Positions 37,939 to 50,010 of a stretch of DNA of 64,000 nucleotides are shown here, piece after piece; position 1 is the stretch's first letter; each line of letters opens with the position of its first letter. The notes below the pieces were generated by a model. The model was not told the DNA's origin, did not search any database, and saw only the letters and a list, made by a program, of their open reading frames with translations. This DNA comes from Circinella umbellata (Eukaryota > Mucoromycota > Mucoromycetes > Mucorales > Lichtheimiaceae). The DNA lies in the NCBI GenBank assembly GCA_025093555.1, contig JAIWNF010000028.1:434001-498000 (forward strand). Direction: 5' to 3'. The position numbers and the translations under genes are program-made.

Positions 37939-39190
37939 CAAATGAATACATACAATTTGCAAAATCATCATCATGTTCCAAATCCTTGGCACCGAATGTT
38001 TCTTTAAGACGTCGTTTTGGTTCTTGTAAGGGACTGAATAGTATGTGATCAACATAAGTAATAACTCGTTCAATGGCTTGAATACAGTGTTTTGGACCAT
38101 ATTTTCGAATAGGATAAAAATATTCATAATAATTATATTTCATTTGTACTGGAGCTGATGATGGAACTGCTGCGAACACAATATTAGGGTAGCGATAACG
38201 CATCCATGCAGCGAGATTTCCACTATATGAACCACCATAAACAATCCATTTCGTTTCAGGTGCTGCAGGTAATTCTAAATTTGGCAACTATTTCCATAAA
38301 AAAACAAATTTAATTTGGTTTTTTTTTTCTTTTTCTGGTTTTTTTTTACCTTCACTTTTTTTATAATATTTGCCATATCATCTAATGCTTGTTCTGTATT
38401 TAGCGTACGTAAATACTGAACGGAATAATCCTATGATTTCATGTACATACATCAATATCAGTAAGTTATGTCACATGATAATTATACAGACTGTAAAGCT
38501 GTAATCGTATTTATTAATCATTAAGCAATCAAAAATACATACTGTTCCGAGCTGAGATTCACCATAACATCTATGCTCCATTACAATGACAACACCGTGA
38601 AGCTGCTCTGCTAATAACGCCATTGAAGAATTTGTTACATATACTGCCCGATCAATTGCATCCGCTTCACCAGCATTATATACTACAATACATATATAAA
38701 GCATCCAAAGATATGTTAACCTTTCATGATTCATAACAGGGAAAGTAGCTGTGATTCTGTTAAAATAACTTACGAATCACTGGACCACCAGCCTGGTACC
38801 AATCTGTATTTGCCCAATAACGATGTTTGAAGGTTCCTGCCGATATATCCGAATGATCCACTGGTTGATCAAAATAAAATGGACCATATTTTTTATCTAC
38901 AGGAGATGTTACTTCTGAAGCTGCATGGATTTTATTTTTTTTATATAATCTATTCAATATCCAAAAGAAGTGATATATTTACGCGTGAAAAATATCAAAA
39001 AGGATTAGTATCTGAATAGAATCTCAAGATGAAATTATTTTTAATATTAAAACAAAAATACACATAGATTTGAATATGGTACCACTACTGTCAATAACAC
39101 TTACTCTTCAAGACGCCATGTAGACCCTAAAAAAGCGTGAGATATATGTAAACTGGCCAAGAAAAGTACAATACAAAAGAAAGAACGCAT
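36991..39190 (-). CDS. Secreted serine carboxypeptidase, peptidase family S28
   Basis: Prolyl-carboxypeptidase/thymus-specific-serine-protease-like enzyme cleaving near proline; secreted or vacuolar. Seven exons: 39190-39105, 38949-38774, 38682-38543, 38430-38350, 38287-37954, 37832-37240, 37122-36991; 513 residues. Signal peptide MRSFFCIVLFLASLHISHA. Conserved FDQPVDHSD, then AGGPVILYNAGEADA, VVIVMEHRCYGESQ and YLRTLNTEQALDDMA. Nucleophile Ser181 in GGSYSG; Asp431 in GEYDPWRT; His468 or His469 in LPQSVHHW. Several N-glycosylation sequons are present. Intron 5 contains a long (GA)n tract on the plus strand, so its acceptor (GGGTATATACAG, ending at 37833) follows a (CT)n polypyrimidine run. 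The alternative, reading through that repeat, brings a stop. Confidence 0.93.
37885..37936. repeat. (GA)n microsatellite within an intron
   Basis: About 52 bp of uninterrupted GA on the plus strand, (CT)n in the sense of the S28 protease gene, located in its fifth intron between the donor at 37953 and the acceptor at 37834. Confidence 0.95.
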
Positions 39191-39489
39191 TCTTTCGTGG
39201 GTGCACAAAGTAGCAGGAGAAAGAAAATGCAAAGAGAGAAGAAAAAGCCAAAACCGCAAAAAATAGTTCCAAAAAATGTCCCGTGTAGGATTTGAATTCC
39301 GCTAACAGTCGTCTACAAATGTACAGTAACACACAGATATCTACTTGGCACCACAACTGAAATTCACCATCTTTTGACCCTTTGCGAGAATCATAGCTAT
39401 TCTCTTGACTGTCGATGAAACACTAAAATGTGTTATTGTCCAAGACCCTCGATTCTCATAACAGTTCAAACCATACAATACATCAATTC

Positions 39490-40560
39490 CAATATAAAAA
39501 CATTTTGATTACCTCGGAGTTCCTATCAATTATCATGGCAACATTGATGGAAAACCACTAATATTACAAAAGATACTCAATCAGCAGAAACAAGCATGCG
39601 GACACTAACATCTATGGATCAACTTCTCAGGCCTTTTAAGAATCTTATTCAGTCAGCTATATGCCCAGTCGATACGACCCGTATTAGAATGTGGCATCGT
39701 TATCACCTCTTTCACCAAAACCCAACTTAAAAAACTAGAACAATCCCAAAATGTAAGTACGGCTGATCTATGAATCACACAAAAAAATTAGAAACTACGT
39801 AAAGTAATGCACTATCCCACCAATCTTTCCAGCATGAACGAACGAACCAGTGTTTTACAAGCCAAATACATCACCAGATCGCAGTGCCTTCCTGACGATA
39901 CTCTTTTTATTCAACTACATTCGAGCTTTAATTATCAGCCCATGAAATAAAATTACAACAATTACCCATGTGGCAACAAGTAGAACAAAATCAACAATCA
40001 GGCAGCATTGTCTTGATACTCTCACTTCGCTGTTATTTGACAACACTGGGTCTAAAATTTTACGTAGCCGTCAATCAACCAAAACTGGGAGTTGTCCCGA
40101 TCATGTGGATGCCTATGTCAAATAAGAAACGCAATCGATGTATCCAGTGACGACTAGGATGATTACCTGGTGGTACACCAAAACCATACATTAAATGCAA
40201 CAATAATACTTTCAACAGATTACATGCCATATCCCTGTTTCAGTTTATATCATCGCCTACACATCAACTCAAGTCAGACAAAAGATCCCTTATCCCTATG
40301 TAATTTCAAATAAATCATCAGAATCAAAATCTACATTTCCTTCGAGAATCAAATACCTTAAGCAAATATGGCTCATTGTCTTCCAAATCCTTGCTGAACT
40401 CGACGCATGTCAACATTCCTCCACCAATCAACAACAATATATCGACCCGTAACCAGAACAAGCATATAAATTCTGGATTTATCTACAGCATTCTCGAGAC
40501 TTTAACTAAATTGACAAACTTTACTACTCCCTTGACACTCATAATTTTTTTTTAAAAATA
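39490..40560 (+). mobile_element. Decayed non-LTR retrotransposon (LINE) 3' fragment
   Basis: One frame, with scattered stops, reads the C-terminal part of a LINE reverse transcriptase: DYLGVPINYHGNIDGKPL, then QLYAQSIRPVLECGIVITSF, KTQLKKLEQSQN, NLSSMNERTSVLQAKYITRS and QCLPDDTLFIQL. Further down, PIMWMPMSNKKRNRCIQ followed after a stop by RLG and LPGGTPKP resembles the RCIRWRLGWLPGG block common in fungal LINEs. The catalytic palm and the 5' part are missing, so this is a 5'-truncated, mutated relic. It ends near an A-rich stretch (40551-40570). No target-site duplication was identified. Confidence 0.78.
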
Positions 40561-42829
40561 ATAATAATAACCTTCTCGCTCTCTTTCTTCTCTATCTATT
40601 CACACTAACCCCTTTAACCGCATACCCGAAGAATTAATATTCCTTTGTTTATGTGCCTAGTATTACTCTCTTTGACCTCTTCCCTGTACTCCCTACAGAA
40701 TTTTTAATTTTCAAACTTCAAAATTATGTACTGTCCCAAACAAGTATATTTAACTGGACGATGTGTTTAATGGGGACTTTAATAAAACAAATCAATTTAT
40801 CGTAGCACACAAATAAAAAGTGTTATAAATTTTGTTACGTTTGATATCAATTGAATCAACCTCTTGAAATCAACAAAAAGTAAATCAATCATTTTGACTT
40901 TTGTTTATTAAAGAATATACTTATTAAGTGTACCACATATAAAATACAAATTGTGAAGAAAAATATTATTAGTATATATATTACAAAGTAACAGCCAATG
41001 ACGATATATAGTAAGTTAAATTTGACTGTTCTAAAATGATTATGATATTTCTAATGTACGTATCCTGCTATCTGTCATTTAGAATTTTCACTCATCATTA
41101 AAAAGAATATGATTTCATATTTAAACAACAATAGCAAAAAGTATCATGTAGCGGTGGTTTTTCTATACGAATGCTTGAATACGGCTACTGTATTGGGCCA
41201 CTTTCATGCATTTTAGTTGGAGGCCGATTCAAGCGAGAGTTTATCTAAAGAGCTATTCCATTTTTATTAGGAGTAAAATATAAAATTATTTATGTCTTTA
41301 GAATTATTTTCATTCTATATATAACCAAGTCAATATTCATATAAATCTATTATTTACATACGCAATGTTCATCATTATTTGACAGCTCTTCAAATTTCTA
41401 TAGGCTTATCCGGAAAAAAACATAATTCAAGCTTTCAATCAATGAGATGTAAAGGCATAAATCATTTATTTTTTTTAAACAACAATAACATATTAAGTAA
41501 TTAACTCCAAATGTGTATGCTATATTCACTATTATTTATTGATAAGAATACTTTTATACGCAGCTACGTACATACAGAAGCTTTTTATTAAACCGGTACT
41601 CGTCATACTTCCGATATTTCTCAATTATTTTATATACTCTATAGTACAATACCCGTGATTTGATAAACTGGTATCCGGTGAATTCGGCCAAATAGTTAAT
41701 AATATTTTATTCTATCTCATATAGTATTACTCTTTAATGGGTAAAGTCAGTAATACGAGCTTGCTGAAACGGTATTTCAGCTCTTCCCTGGTTAATTCGT
41801 TCGCGCAGCAAATAACAATATCCAATTTTTTTCTTGTCGCCACGAGAAAGCGTGTCAAACATTGTTGATAAAAAATACTAATTTTATACGGATGGGTTTT
41901 TCTTCTTTCTCATCTATTTTTTCTTTAACTTCTTTGTGCACTTGTTTAGCATTATTGGATATGTAACTGTGGTATGGGCTCGATTCATTTCTGCACATTT
42001 GATAGACAGGTGGTCATGCTTTTGTATATTAATACACACTTTGCTGTGCATTCTTTACCGATCCAATTTCTGGTTCATTGCCAGCATTTCATGAATATTA
42101 TTATTTTTATCATTAGAGAATAAACCCACAATAGCACAACTATATTAAACAGTTAGTTACAGTATATGAACTGTCATGTTTTTTTTATCTTGCACAATTT
42201 AATTTATCATGTAGTTGCCCGTTGAGTCTCAAAAGTTAATACTGGTATTTCGCTAAATTGGTACAGATCCTTACATATCTTCAAGAGTTCCTGTATCACA
42301 AAAAATTACTGTATCTTTTCTGTTTAATAGCAATGATATACACCTCTGTCAATAATAATTATATCATAATACAATAAAACAAAAGAGAAATCTTATACTG
42401 CAGCACGTCAAAGTAGCACAGCAGGTGAACAAAAAGACATATTATTCTTACTCAATTGAACAGTTCTATACAGTAGTTATAATAAACAGCAGTAATCGTA
42501 GAACAAAATAAATCTAATATCAAACCTCTGTTATCTATAAAAACAAACAGTATCTACATTAGCTTTTACTTATACTCGATTGTATTATGATTATACAATG
42601 GCAACTGTTATATAATCGGGTTTATTGTTCTGCTTGTTGATACTCTATTTTTTTATAAGATTTTCTTGTCGCATAAACTGTATACATATACTTAATAATT
42701 ATAAAAAATTCATATTACAGAACATTATCTATTATAGTACTGTAATAAAAGAAGTAAAGCCTCTTTACTTTTCTATTATTACATGTATATAAATTTCTTT
42801 GAGATATAAATACATATATACACTTTTAT
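40561..42829. other. Non-coding interval
   Basis: About 2.3 kb of AT-rich sequence with no open frame of note. An AATAAA near 40783 could belong to the LINE relic's 3' end. The right end is the 3' flank of the orphan membrane protein gene. Confidence 0.6.
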
Positions 42830-45104
42830 TTAGAATGACATCCGTCTAACACCAACTGGCTCGACTTCTTGAGGTAAACCAAAGGTAGGATGGCCATCTG
42901 ACCTTCGTTCACCGAATTTTACATCCACTGTAGTAGCTGCTTTCATTGTAGCATATTGATTTTCATGAATTGTACCACGCATTTTATCACGAGCACTTGG
43001 TGAAAGGCCACTAACAAGCAGTGCCACCTGTGAATGACCCCGAGAAATGCCGTTCACTTTATATAAGCTAACAATCCACGTCACGGTCCACCAAATCAAT
43101 GGAATAAGCAAGCATAATGCTAACGGTAAATAAGCCGATGGATTTAAAGAATACAACATTTCAGTTTCGGTACAAAGAACTCTTGGGCCTGGAAAATTAT
43201 ATGATTTGGGAGATTCCAAGGTATATGTTATTGACACTCTATTTGACATCTTATGCAAAGCTTGATCCATAGTCATGTTTAAAAATATATCTTTCACCCC
43301 TTCTTCATCCAATACAATAGCGCGAATCATACTGAGCTGAAGCGCATAAATATTCAACATCAGAGTTGTACCCTTTTCATCTGTTCGTTTTGATGATGCT
43401 AAATAAACATTGTTGCCAATCTTGTTGTCGTAGTCCATGGGAACCGGATCAGATGATTTAATGTTAAATCCAAATGTACCGCGTACACTATAAAGGTCGG
43501 TCTTATTAAGATAAGGACGAAATGTACATTCGCGTACTTTCATAATTTCAGTTTTGCCATATTCGGTACTATAAACGTTTTCAAATGTGTCACCTTTACT
43601 AAGCACTACCATTGAGACATCACCTACACTGCGTCGCGCATCCGCATCCAATACGGGCCGCTCGGTGCCGAGTGGAAAGGGAAACGTCAAGTTATTGAGG
43701 TCATAATATGTTCGGTTGTACATAGAACTAGAATAAAAAAAAGCTGGCAAGCGTGGTGGAAGAGTATATGTCTCGCTGGTAACATTATGCCAATAATCCT
43801 GAACTGTTGTGACATTGTTGTTTGTTAGGTCAACTATTTTCTGAGTGGCGAAATCTGTTGTTTTACAGTCAAAATTAATGTAAGGAATGTCTATGTTGGG
43901 ATATGTACAGTTTAAGGCAGTAGGTGGACAAGTAGCGCTTATAAACAATGGCGACTCTGCATAAAAGTGACGAAGTCCAAGCTGGATATTGAAGTAATCA
44001 TTTACACCTTTAATAGATCTTGGATCTTTGGAAGTTGTATCGAATTCGTAAAGTGTGGTGTCAATAAAATCTAACTTACGCATTATGTTGTCAGTGTCGC
44101 GATCTTCGGTACATACTTCATATTTTTGTGTATGTAATATTCCCTGTGCTGCAGGGCCAATTACAATGGTACCAAGATAGAATATAATTGTTGCTATTAA
44201 AACTGCATCTAATCGTAACGCTGGTATCGCTCGGATGGCACCTAAAGATTGATATTTGATTTTTTTATAATGAATTATTATTCAGCAATATCTTTCTATA
44301 ACACAATGTCAATCTTGAGTAGAAAAAAACGAGCAAGAGATACATACCTCCCACACCTCGCGAACATGCATCATAAGCGTCTAATAAGGCTAGTTTGCCA
44401 GCTTTGCTTTGAAATCGTGCCCATTTATATTCTGATACAGCACTATAATCATTGTATTATATGTAATTTAGTGTGATGGTCAAGCTCTTGCGTGACTGGT
44501 GAGCATAAGCAGAATAATAATCATTTTTTCCACTCGAAAAAAAAAACTTACTATCCAATGCCACCTCCAATGAACAGAATAACCAGTGAAACAAGAAGTG
44601 AGATTAACACAGGTATTGGAAGGTTAGCCTGTGTATGATTGTCGACAGATTGTCCATTTGCTTTAGTATACACAATAATAATACCAGCAATCAATCCCAA
44701 TGTAGCTATGATATTGAATACGGGCAAGAAACTGGTATCAAATAAAGTTCTTGTACTAATTCGCTCATTTGTCTAATAATTAGAATTATATTTTTTAAGA
44801 AAAATCTCTTTCTGATCAAGTTGAAAAACTCAAGAAAAAAAAAAGTGGAACATGAATTTTTTGATCTTTACCTCGATCATTTTTTCTGGTGGATGAGGTA
44901 GGCCTTCACCACTCGAACTCCCAGAGTCTGAGTATGTTGAGAATGATGATCTTGATTCATGTATTGAATGTTCATAGGAAGGTGGTCGAATTGTTTCTAC
45001 TAAAGTTTATCCAGCGTTATTATAAATTCGTAGATCACATTCAGTTATCCTTTGTATGATAGCTTTTACTTACCATTGTCATAGTGATGTGGAGAAGACT
45101 CCAT
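42830..45104 (-). CDS. Orphan membrane protein, four predicted helices with glycosylated lumenal domain
   Basis: Function unknown. Five exons: 45104-45074, 44999-44872, 44772-44552, 44442-44348, 44241-42830; 628 residues. A Ser/Pro-rich cytoplasm-like head (about 55 residues, RSSFSTYSDSGSSSGEG) precedes TM1 (FNIIATLGLIAGIIIVY) and TM2 (PVLISLLVSLVILFIGGGIG). A soluble loop (YKWARFQSKAGKLALLDAYD) leads to TM3 (LDAVLIATIIFYLGTIVIG). A domain of about 300 residues follows with six or more NxS/T sequons and several Cys, then TM4 (PLALCLLIPLIWWTVTWIVS) and a short tail. The topology suggests a surface or secretory-pathway protein with a large exposed domain. I recognise no enzyme or transporter motif; probably a lineage-specific family. 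Confidence 0.8.
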
Positions 45105-45767
45105 ATTAATAAATAAATTGGAAGAAAGAAAGAGGAACAAAAAAAGAAAAAAAGAAAAAAATGCGAGCTTTCATTTTTAAATAACCTTTCGGTTCCACAG
45201 ACTTAAAAAAAATATGTGAAGGTTATACAAATGGGCTATAGATCTGTTCCATTGCATTTTTTAATTCACTTGATTTTTTTCTTGACTCCTAATTACTGAT
45301 GCTTTGATATATTGAAAATAATCAATTCCCTGTTCCTATAACACACCTTGTCGCCAAGTAATTGATGAAAAATTGACAATGATAATAATAACTGTAGGAA
45401 TAATTATAAACATTAGTATTCCTAAAAGACAATTGACAAGGTTTAACTGCTTCACCCCAAAAATGGTAAATATTTCAACTGCGCCTCACACCTGCAATAA
45501 GATGAAAAAAAAAAGAGGGGGAATCTGTCTTTTTTTATCAATAAAATCAAAAAAATACTAATGCTAATACTAATACTAATACTAATACTAATACGGAAGA
45601 CGAAAGGGAAATGCAAAGAAAGAACGAGAAAGAAATGTAAGAGAAATATATGTTGCTATGTATGAATGAAGGATAATGTTACAAACAAATTATTAACGGA
45701 GTCGGTATAAAAATAATAATTATGGCTTATAATATTCTTTTGCTATTTTAACAAAACAGGGTTTAAT
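45105..45767. other. Intergenic region with (ACTAAT)n repeat
   Basis: About 660 bp between two minus-strand genes. Contains a tandem TACTAA repeat near 45558-45593 and purine-rich sequence. No gene supported. Confidence 0.6.
45558..45593 (+). repeat. (ACTAAT)n tandem repeat
   Basis: Six units, the first imperfect (ATGCTAAT), of a hexamer that reads TACTAA, the fungal branch-point core, downstream of the DUS1 stop codon. Confidence 0.9.
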
Positions 45768-47152
45768 TTAGGCTGTGGTTGGTGCTGTTACTGCTCCTGC
45801 ATCTTCTATCTTTAGTTTCTTATTTGATTCCTCTTTATTATCTTCTTGTTGATCACCATCCTCAGATGCACGCTTGTTTTCTTGCTTCGTGTCTTTCTTT
45901 TTACCATAGTTCTCGGGTAATGGGGGACGAACATTAGGTTGGCATCGCCAGTGACCATATTTACGAATACCCTTTTCATCTGGTTGTCCATTAAACTCTC
46001 CTTCTTCGCCAATGTTATTGAAATCAGCTTCCAATCGTTCTTTAAGTTCCAAGATAATATCATAATATTGCTGCCACTGTGATGATTTACCCAATCGCTC
46101 ACGAAGATCTTTGTGTTGTGGCAAACTTGGATGTAAAATTTTGAACAAATGCCCCTTGATAATACCAGATCGTAGAGGTGTTTTAAGATCACGCACGATT
46201 TCCAAATATTCTTTGGCCATTTCCCATGTAAAAGGAGGCATTTTTTGATCCGAGAAAATAGCAGGATTATGTAAACTTCCTTCAGCAGTCATTACGCCGT
46301 CAACACCAGTATATTCCAAACAACGTTGGAAATCGGAATGGTACAAGATGTTACCATTAGCAAAGACAGGGATCTTAACGGCTTCCTTAACAGCCTTGAT
46401 CTTGTCCCAATCAGCCACTCCGGTATGATGACCCTTTTGTTCTCGAAGACGACCATGCACCGTCAATAACTGTGCGCCTGCTTTTTCGATCATTTTAGCA
46501 TATTCGACAGTTTTTTCAACGGTTGGGAAAACTCGGATTTTGACAGTAACAGGAACAGCCAATTCCTTGTGAAGGATAGAAACCATGCTAGCAATTAATT
46601 CCCATTCGTCTTGCAAAAATGATCCATAATGTCCTCGTTTAGCAATATGTTGAGGACATCCTAAGTTGATATCAACAGCATCGCAATCATTTTCAACTAA
46701 CTTGGCTGCATTTAATAACGTTTCAGGATTATTGGAGCAAAACTATTTATGTATACTTGTCAAAAACCATTCATTTTATTCTCTCATATCTCAACATGAT
46801 TTATAAACTTTATTTTTTTTTTCTTTATCATTTTTTCCCTCACCTGAACAATAGTCGGCCGATCTTCTTTATCTGTACTCCATTGATCATCTCGATACTT
46901 TTGACCATGTTTGGGATCGCTGAAAAGTCTTGCATGAAACATGGGTGTATAACAAGCTTGAGCACCGTAGCGTCGACTTAAAATGCGCCATGCTTGTTCT
47001 GATCCATCCACCATGGGAGCAAGAATAAGTTTAGGTGAGCCTAAAGTCTTTTCATAAAACTCGTATCCAGTCAATTTTCGTGATGCACTTTCACCTGTCA
47101 TTGTTGCGATGCGATTGATCTTAAAGATAGATCTCAGGGCACTTGAGAGCAT
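45768..47152 (-). CDS. DUS1: tRNA-dihydrouridine(16/17) synthase, DUS1
   Basis: FMN enzyme reducing U16/U17 of the tRNA D-loop with NAD(P)H. Two exons: 47152-46844 and 46742-45768; 427 residues. TIM-barrel start [20 protein letters not shown] (FMN contact), then [31 protein letters not shown] with the catalytic Cys in the LGCPQ motif, [31 protein letters not shown] and [16 protein letters not shown]. The C-terminal region beyond 310 carries the Dus1-type [11 protein letters not shown] followed by a Lys/Glu-rich tail. Start codon: the first ATG gives a short basic leader ([20 protein letters not shown]) that could target mitochondria; Met at 47101 is an alternative for a cytosolic form. Confidence 0.94.
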
Positions 47153-48311
47153 ATAAAATGAAATTTATAAAAATGTCGGGGGCTAAAGCCACTAATATAT
47201 CCCACATTTTTTTTTTGAAAGGGCAAATGAAATTTTCTTGAACCAATGAAATTTATTGTCCTGTTTCATTTCATGTTCCATTTTGGGTTTATTTTTTCCT
47301 GTCTGTTCTGTAGTTGCCATGACATTTTTGCTAGATAGCTCATTTAATGTAAACTTTTTGTTCCGGGAAAAATGATTAACACCGATATAATTCGTCCAGG
47401 TACAGCATAATTATCTCTATATAGTTAATAGCTGCAATGACAAAAGTCACATTTGTTATACGCGCAGAAGATTTACTTTACAGTCGTTTTCTTCCCAATT
47501 ACACGAACCTCAGAAAAGTTAAACTGGGTATGACAAAAAAATATGACATCTAGAAGTAGTTTATGTAAATCGTAACTCATATTGGATACGAAACATTATT
47601 AAAAAACCATAGGGAAGATAGCGAGGTAGAGAAAAAATTGTTATTTTATTTATATTGCTTATTTTATCTAGTAAACACCACGTTGTCATTTATTCTTGCT
47701 GTATGGTAAAAACGTACATATACCCTTAATTATATCGAATAGAAATCACATCACCATGAAAATCCCAATAAATAAAACATGTAAAGATATTAACTCTCTT
47801 GAAGTTTCACCAGCAGTTTTACTTGCCTACTAAATATGTTATAAATTACCTAAGAACAGTAAAGTTTCCAAAAAGGAAATTTGAGAAAACGGAACGAGCT
47901 AGTTTTTGTGACACATAAAAATTCTACCTTTTATGCTTAAACGTCGTATATTATCTAATTAATAAATCTAAAAAAAATCTAAAGGGGAATAATTCGATCA
48001 TATAAGAAAATAAATAGAGCAATAAAAAAAATTCTAACCCATAAGAGGTGGCGGAAGGAATTCTAAGCAGCAGTTTATTATCTGTTGAGGAAGACGAATT
48101 CTAACAGAAAATTGAATCCTTGGCATCTGACTTGGATAATTTACCAACTAGCGTGCTTGAATAATATACTACACGCTAACAACTTTTTAATTTGTTTCCC
48201 TCTTTTTCCTCTTACTCTTTCTTCTCTCCTCTCCCTCTTCTCTCTACACTTGGTTTTTTTTTTCTTTTTTCTTTTTTCCTTCTTCTCTCCTCTTCCTCTT
48301 CCTCTTCCTCC
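47153..48311. promoter_or_regulatory. Divergent intergenic region, DUS1 / mannosyltransferase
   Basis: About 1.16 kb between head-to-head genes. Inverted CCAAT sequences appear close to the DUS1 side (CCAATGAAAT at 47243). The last 110 bp before the mannosyltransferase ATG are a striking CT tract (TTCTCTCCTCTCCCTCTTC and similar), likely its 5'UTR. No gene. Confidence 0.5.
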
Positions 48312-50010
48312 ATGCTTTCATCAAGGATAGGTCGGACACTTTTAAAAGTAATAATACCTGCATCTCTAATATGCACTTTACTTTTAATTGCACAACAAAA
48401 CGGTGCATGGAATTCGATACGTCAGCGTAAGAATAGTTATACACAAAATTACCATCCAAAACCACATCAAAATGGAACACGCGAAAATGCAGCTTTTGTT
48501 GTTCTAGTACGCAATGAAGATTTGACTGCAATGAGAGAAACAATGCAACAGTTGGAAGATCGATTTAATCGTCGATATAATTACCCTTGGATCTTTTTGA
48601 ATAATGATCCTTTTGACGAAAAATTTAAGACGTTTACAAGTGGTTTGGCTTCAGGAGAGACTTATTATGGAACATTTAATCAAACAATGTGGGGATACCC
48701 CGATTGGATTGATCAAGACAAGGCGCGTGCTGCTCGGGATGATATGGCTGCTAGACAAATTATTTATGGTGGTAGCGAATCATATCGACATATGTGCCGG
48801 TATACATCAAAATTATAATTATTCATATGGGAGGGGAAGAAAAAGAAAAGAGAGAATATATGCATATAATAGGCGTGGGATAATACGGATGGACATTTAT
48901 ACAGGCGTCAGCGAATAGCATGGAGAGGAAGAGAGAGGAAAGGGAATATTCATCACTGATTTTATAAAATTATGCGTTGATAGGTTCCAAAGTGGATTTT
49001 TCTTTCGACATCCTTTGCTTGACAACTTGGATTATTATTGGTAATTTATATATGATGGTTACTATGGCAATAAGTTTAAAAACACAGTTAACAGATTTAA
49101 TATATTTATTTTTCTGTAAAATATTTTATCACCATAGGCGTGTGGAACCACATGTAAAGTTTACGTGTGACATTGATTATGACCCATTCACTGTGATGCG
49201 AGAGAAAGATTTAAAATATGGTAATACAAACAATAGCTTATATACATTATGAAAAAGGGTTATTTTGACACATGAAAAATTAGGATGAATATTGATTATT
49301 TGGAATATTTTATATTATTATGATTATGATTCAGGTTGGACTATATCTATTAAAGAATATGTTGAAACTATTCCAACATTATGGGACACTGTCAAGAACT
49401 TTATGAAAGAACATCGTGATTATATTGTTCCTAAGGATGATCCAGAAAGTTTACTTGGATGGATCAGTAATGATGGTGGAGAATCGTACAACCTTTGCCA
49501 TTTTTGGAGTAATTTTGAAATTGGTGCCTTGAAATGGTTAAGATCAAAAGAATATATTGATTACTTTAATTATTTGGATAAAACGGGTGGTTTCTTTTAT
49601 GAACGGTAAGTTGTATTTTACAAGCTACATATACACTTGTGAGCTCATCCGTTCTTTTTGTTTAGTTGGGGCGATGCACCAGTTCACAGTATTGCGGCAG
49701 CATTGATGTTAAAACAATCTGAAGTTCACTGGTTTTATGATATTGGATATTTCCATAATCCATGGTATCAATGTCCTTCCGAACCAGCATGGTTACCAGA
49801 AGAAAAATGTTCATGCGATCCTGATAATAGTTTTGGTAAGTTATGCAATCAGATTGTAAGAAACGACGGGAAACAAGATTGATATTAATACATTGCCCCC
49901 ATCCCTCGTTTTAAATCATTCTAGATAAACATTGGTATAGCTGTACACCAGAATACCTAAAAGTAACAGGCAAAAAAGCAACTGATTTCTTGATTACCCA
50001 GCGTAATTAA
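48312..50010 (+). CDS. Alpha-1,2-mannosyltransferase, GT15 (KRE2/MNT1 family)
   Basis: Type II Golgi membrane enzyme that extends O- and N-linked mannans using GDP-mannose. Six exons: 48312-48799, 48984-49040, 49138-49220, 49335-49605, 49666-49835, 49925-50010; 384 residues. Short basic N-terminus, signal anchor (VIIPASLICTLLLIA), then a stem of about 35 residues. Catalytic domain: AAFVVLVRNEDL, YPWIFLNNDPFDEKFK, YRHMCRFQSGFFFRHPLLD, YYWRVEPHVKFTCDIDYDPF, YNLCHFWSNFEIGAL with the conserved Glu, GGFFYERWGDAPVHSIA and WFYDIGYFHNPWYQCP. All expected family blocks are intact. The catalytic-domain length is at the compact end. The in-frame upstream codons belong to a CT-rich untranslated leader, so the ATG at 48312 is chosen. 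Confidence 0.94.

Noticed and set aside
39240..39350. Possible tRNA on the minus strand near TTCAAATCC-like sequence
   Set aside because: No D-arm, anticodon stem or acceptor stem pairing could be drawn around it.
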